From Pseudomonadota bacterium (lineage in GTDB: Bacteria > Pseudomonadota > Gammaproteobacteria > Burkholderiales > Burkholderiaceae_C), in contig JAEWIF010000003.1 in the NCBI GenBank assembly GCA_023387335.1, positions 124,001 to 188,000 of the forward strand: a DNA stretch of 64,000 nt. Direction: 5' to 3'. Shown one piece after another: positions 61,355-64,000 of the stretch. Under the pieces are notes generated by a model. That model made no database searches. It was not told the origin of the DNA and saw only the letters and a program-made list of their open reading frames with translations. The stretch's first letter is position 1; each line of letters begins with the position of its first letter. Position numbers and translations under genes: made by a program.

Positions 61355-62803
61355 TCAGTGAGCCAGCTTCTTGGCTTCACTGATCGGCACCACGCGCCCG
61401 TACGTGTCTTCCATCCGCACGATGTCGTCCTCCCCCAGGTAGCTCCCCGACTGCACTTCGATCATTTCGAGCGCCGTCTTGCCCGGGTTGTGGAGCCGGT
61501 GCACCTCGCCCACCGGGATGTAGGTGGACTGGTTCTCCGTGAGAAGGAACGTGTCCTTGCCGCGCGTGACTTCGGCGGTGCCCTTGACCACCACCCAGTG
61601 CTCGGCGCGGTGGTAGTGCTTCTGCAGGCTGAGCGAGGCCGAAGGCTTGACCACGATGCGCTTGACCTGGAAACGGTGTCCCGATTCGATGCTGTCGTAG
61701 CTGCCCCAGGGACGAAGCACTTCGCGGTGCTGCACGGCCTGCGGGCTGTTGCGCTTCTCGAGCTCCGCGACGACGTGCTTGACCTGCTCGGCCGCGCCGC
61801 GGCGCGTGACCAGCACGGCGTCGGGCGTGTCCACGATCAGCAGGTCTTCCACGCCCAGTGCCACCACGCAACGGTACGGCGCGTGCACGAAGGTGTTGTG
61901 CGACTGGATGGCGACGCCCTGCCCTTCCAGGCGGTTGCCGTCCTCATCGGGCGGGCACATGTCGGCCACGGCGTTCCAGCTGCCGACGTCGCTCCACAGG
62001 CCGGCGAAGGGAAAGACGGCCACGTCGTCGTGGCGCTCCATCACCGCGTAGTCGATGCTTTCCGAGCGGCACTGGCCGAAGGCCTCGGCGTCGGGACGCA
62101 GGAACTCCTCGTCGGACTTGGCGCCGGCGGTGGCCTGCATACAGGCCGCCAGGATGTCCGGGGCATGGCGCTCCATGGCGGCCAGCAGCACGCGGGCGGT
62201 GCAAAGAAAGATGCCGGCGTTCCACAGGACCTTGCCGGACAGCAGCATCTGCTCGGCCTTGGCGCGATCGGGTTTCTCGATGAAGCGCGCCACGGCGTGG
62301 CCGCCGTCGGTGCGGGACTCGCCCTTCTCGATGTAGCCGAAGCCCGTGCTCGGGAAGGTGGGCACCACGCCGAAGGTGACGATGGCGCCCTGGCGAGCGC
62401 ACTCGCTCGCGTCGCGCACCATCTGCGCGAAGGCGGCGGCGTCGGGGATGTGGTGGTCGGAGGGGCAGAACAGCAGCAGCTGGTCTTCGCCGGCCGCCTG
62501 CAGCGCGGCCAGGGCCATGGCCGCGGCGGTGTTGCGCGCCATCGGCTCGAGCACGACGGTACCGGCCAGGCCCGCGCCGGCAATGGCCTCGCGAAGCATG
62601 AAGCGATGGTCTTCGGCACCGACGCAGATGACGCCGGCCGACTTGTCGGTGAGGGGCGCTACGCGCTCGAGCGTCAGCGCGAGCAGGCTGCGTCCGTCCA
62701 CCAGGGGGACGAACTGCTTGGGAAAGGCCTTGCGCGACAGCGGCCAGAGGCGCGTGCCGGAACCGCCACACAAAACAACCGGCTGGACAAGACCTTGTAG
62801 CAC
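61355..62803 (-). CDS. manC: Mannose-1-phosphate guanylyltransferase / mannose-6-phosphate isomerase
   Basis: 482 residues, GTG start at 62803. N-terminal nucleotidyltransferase: 'VVLCGGSGTRLWPLSRKAFP', 'LLFCPSDHHI', 'GTGFGYIEKG'-like region as 'FPSTGFGYIEKGES'. C-terminal cupin isomerase: 'LRPWGSYDSIESG', 'SLSLQKHYHRAEHWVVVKGT' with metal-ligand His residues. Makes GDP-mannose for gmd/fcl. First gene of the minus-strand cassette. Confidence 0.93.
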   Translation of the reverse strand: MLQGLVQPVVLCGGSGTRLWPLSRKAFPKQFVPLVDGRSLLALTLERVAPLTDKSAGVICVGAEDHRFMLREAIAGAGLAGTVVLEPMARNTAAAMALAALQAAGEDQLLLFCPSDHHIPDAAAFAQMVRDASECARQGAIVTFGVVPTFPSTGFGYIEKGESRTDGGHAVARFIEKPDRAKAEQMLLSGKVLWNAGIFLCTARVLLAAMERHAPDILAACMQATAGAKSDEEFLRPDAEAFGQCRSESIDYAVMERHDDVAVFPFAGLWSDVGSWNAVADMCPPDEDGNRLEGQGVAIQSHNTFVHAPYRCVVALGVEDLLIVDTPDAVLVTRRGAAEQVKHVVAELEKRNSPQAVQHREVLRPWGSYDSIESGHRFQVKRIVVKPSASLSLQKHYHRAEHWVVVKGTAEVTRGKDTFLLTENQSTYIPVGEVHRLHNPGKTALEMIEVQSGSYLGEDDIVRMEDTYGRVVPISEAKKLAH

Positions 62804-62857
62804 TTCTGGTTTACTGTAATTTGCTGTATCTGACTCATCCTATTCGCAACCAAGTGT

Positions 62858-62898
62858 TTCAGCAATCCCCCGGAGGGCGTAGAAGGCCCTTTGCTGAA
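62858..62898 (-). other. Structured leader hairpin upstream of manC
   Basis: Outer arms TTCAGCAA (62858-62865) and TTGCTGAA (62891-62898), 8 bp perfect; inner arms AGGGC (62874-62878) and GCCCT (62886-62890), 7-base loop, with an 8-base bulge on one side. Lies 55-95 bases before the manC start on its strand. Could be a leader RNA structure or an operator. No T-tract, so not a standard terminator. Confidence 0.4.
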
Positions 62899-62935
62899 CA
62901 ATTCACGGAACCGTGTTAGTGCGCCACCAAAAGCG

Positions 62936-62963
62936 AAAAAGCCGCTTTACAGCGGCTCTTTTT
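62936..62963 (-). terminator. Bidirectional-looking terminator after the BNR-repeat gene
   Basis: GCCGCT (62941-62946) and AGCGGC (62951-62956) with a TTAC loop, flanked by an A-run (62936-62940) and TCTTTTT (62957-62963). On the minus strand the stem is followed by a TTTTT tract. Ends transcription of the gene at 62995-64000 and separates it from manC. Confidence 0.75.
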
Positions 62964-62994
62964 CGTGGATCAGGAAGTCAGCTGGCGGTCAGCA

Positions 62995-64000
62995 TCACGG
63001 CACCGCCACCGCCCCCGCCCCCTGCGACACATACAACAACCCGTTCGTCGCCTGGAACGTCCCCGCCGCCAGCACGGCGCGCGCGGCATCGTCGGACAGC
63101 GCCATCGAGCGCCAGTTGGTCTCGCCCGCGGGCGTCGTGACGGGCGTGAAGCTCGTGCCGCCGTCGCTGGACAGCAGCACCTGCCCGCCCGTGCCACCCG
63201 TGCCGGCAGTGCCCCCGGTGGACGACAGCGTGGCGCCGACGACGCCGCCCGTGCCGGACATCGTGAGCGAGGTGTAGGCCCCGGCCACCGCGCTCGCCTG
63301 CGTCCAGGTCCAGACGCCGCCGGCCAGGTTGCCGACGTAAAGGCCCGTGCTGCGCGGCGCAGGGTCGACGCCCTGCCCGAAATCGGTGTTGCCGGCCAGC
63401 GCGATGCGCGTTCCATCGTCGTTGATCGCCGTGCGGTACCAGCCGTCGGCCACCGCCGCACCGGCGACGGTGACGGGCAGCGGCGCGAAGGTCGCGCCGC
63501 CGTCGCCCGAGATGTAGAGCGCGCCGTTGTGGCTGGCCGCCACCACCGTGAGGCCGCTGGCCGAGCTGTCCACCGCGCGGAAGGCGTCGGTGAACGCGGC
63601 GGCACTGCCGGCGAGCGCGGACTGGGTGAAGGTCGGCGTCGCGGTGTTGGCGTTGGACGAGAAGAACGCCGGGCCATTGAGCGTGACCGCCACGATGCGG
63701 GCGCCATCGTCGGAGATCGTGACGGACTCGTACGGAAGCGACTGCGTCAGGTTGATGCCGGCATCGATGCGCGTCCAGGTGGCGCCGGTATTGGTGGAGA
63801 GGTACATGGCGCCATCGAAGGCCACTGCGACCATGCTTCTGCCGTCGGGTGTCATGTCGAGCGAGATCCAGCCGGCGTTCGGCGCGCTGGACGGCGTGAA
63901 GGTGGCGCCGCCGTCGGTCGAGATGAGGATCTGCCCTCCTCCCGTGGTGATGGTGGTGGCGGCCATCACCGTGCCCGTTTCGTTGGTCGCCACCCAGTGG
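62995..64000 (-). CDS. BNR/sialidase-like repeat protein, partial (N-terminus beyond window)
   Basis: At least 335 residues; the frame is still open at base 64000 and the real start lies outside. Repeated Asp-box-like units 'ISTDGGATFTPSS', 'LSTNTGATWTRID', 'ISGDGGATFAPLP' and 'LSSDGGTSFTPVT' mark a beta-propeller of BNR repeats (photosystem-II stability/sialidase-like fold). Gly/Thr/Ala-rich, few charges, likely secreted. No catalytic sialidase residues can be judged from this part. Position beside the EPS genes suggests an extracellular or matrix role, by inference only. Confidence 0.7.
   Translation of the reverse strand, partial: HWVATNETGTVMAATTITTGGGQILISTDGGATFTPSSAPNAGWISLDMTPDGRSMVAVAFDGAMYLSTNTGATWTRIDAGINLTQSLPYESVTISDDGARIVAVTLNGPAFFSSNANTATPTFTQSALAGSAAAFTDAFRAVDSSASGLTVVAASHNGALYISGDGGATFAPLPVTVAGAAVADGWYRTAINDDGTRIALAGNTDFGQGVDPAPRSTGLYVGNLAGGVWTWTQASAVAGAYTSLTMSGTGGVVGATLSSTGGTAGTGGTGGQVLLSSDGGTSFTPVTTPAGETNWRSMALSDDAARAVLAAGTFQATNGLLYVSQGAGAVAVP

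Overview
The window is a high-GC chromosome segment from a betaproteobacterium, most likely a member of the Burkholderiales near the family Comamonadaceae (Ramlibacter or Variovorax-like). I infer this from gene order (holB-pilZ-tatD, guaB/guaA, ratA-rnfH facing smpB, rimP-nusA-infB-rbfA-truB), from protein character and from codon bias. It is not a named strain call. No rRNA, tRNA, CRISPR array or intact insertion sequence was seen.

Layout. 1-4200 (+): the end of holB, pilZ, tatD, an exported ankyrin protein, two unknown lipoproteins and a small unknown protein that has a paralogue at 40.4 kb. 4220-13628 (-): one long same-strand run of ldcA, a TadA/haloalkane-dehalogenase-like fusion, a PaiB-like FMN protein, a histidine kinase and response regulator, guaA, a Phd/PIN toxin-antitoxin pair inserted between guaA and guaB, and guaB. 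13.7-17.4 kb: a DUF4124 protein, rnfH-ratA facing smpB, and a lipoprotein / ECF sigma / anti-sigma unit with a likely ECF promoter. 17.4-27.7 kb (-): the rimP-nusA-infB-rbfA-truB-typA translation operon, with a sigma70 promoter and a terminator-like hairpin in its leader, followed by an EamA transporter and a 3-hydroxyisobutyryl-CoA hydrolase-like protein. 27.7-33.6 kb (-): a Yej-type peptide ABC importer with arfB at its end. 33.7-42.5 kb: fabI, a periplasmic LigE-type DNA ligase, an Orn/Lys/Arg decarboxylase, NfeD with an SPFH protein, and a two-gene unit made of a MerR-like regulator with a degenerate cyclase-homology domain and the second small paralogue. That unit is preceded by a dense array of TGTC/GACA half-sites. 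A DUF3443-like lipoprotein and a VanZ-like protein follow.

42.5-64 kb is an exopolysaccharide locus. The export and control genes (wza, wzb, wzc, a YjbH-like protein, a WcaI-like glycosyltransferase) are chromosomal in composition. After a decayed phage holin-like pseudogene the strand switches to a visibly lower-GC cassette (polymerase, acyltransferases, two glycosyltransferases, flippase, sugar transferase). The cassette ends in high-GC GDP-mannose/GDP-fucose genes (gmd, fcl, manC). Together the genes suggest a Wzx/Wzy-dependent, fucose-containing, probably acylated polysaccharide. A partial BNR-repeat protein runs off the right edge.

Best leads for something new: the MerR/cyclase-homology regulator with its operator array and small partner family; the TadA-hydrolase fusion with a strong internal ribosome-binding site; and the toxin-antitoxin module inside the gua operon, whose promoter carries four evenly spaced operator-like repeats.
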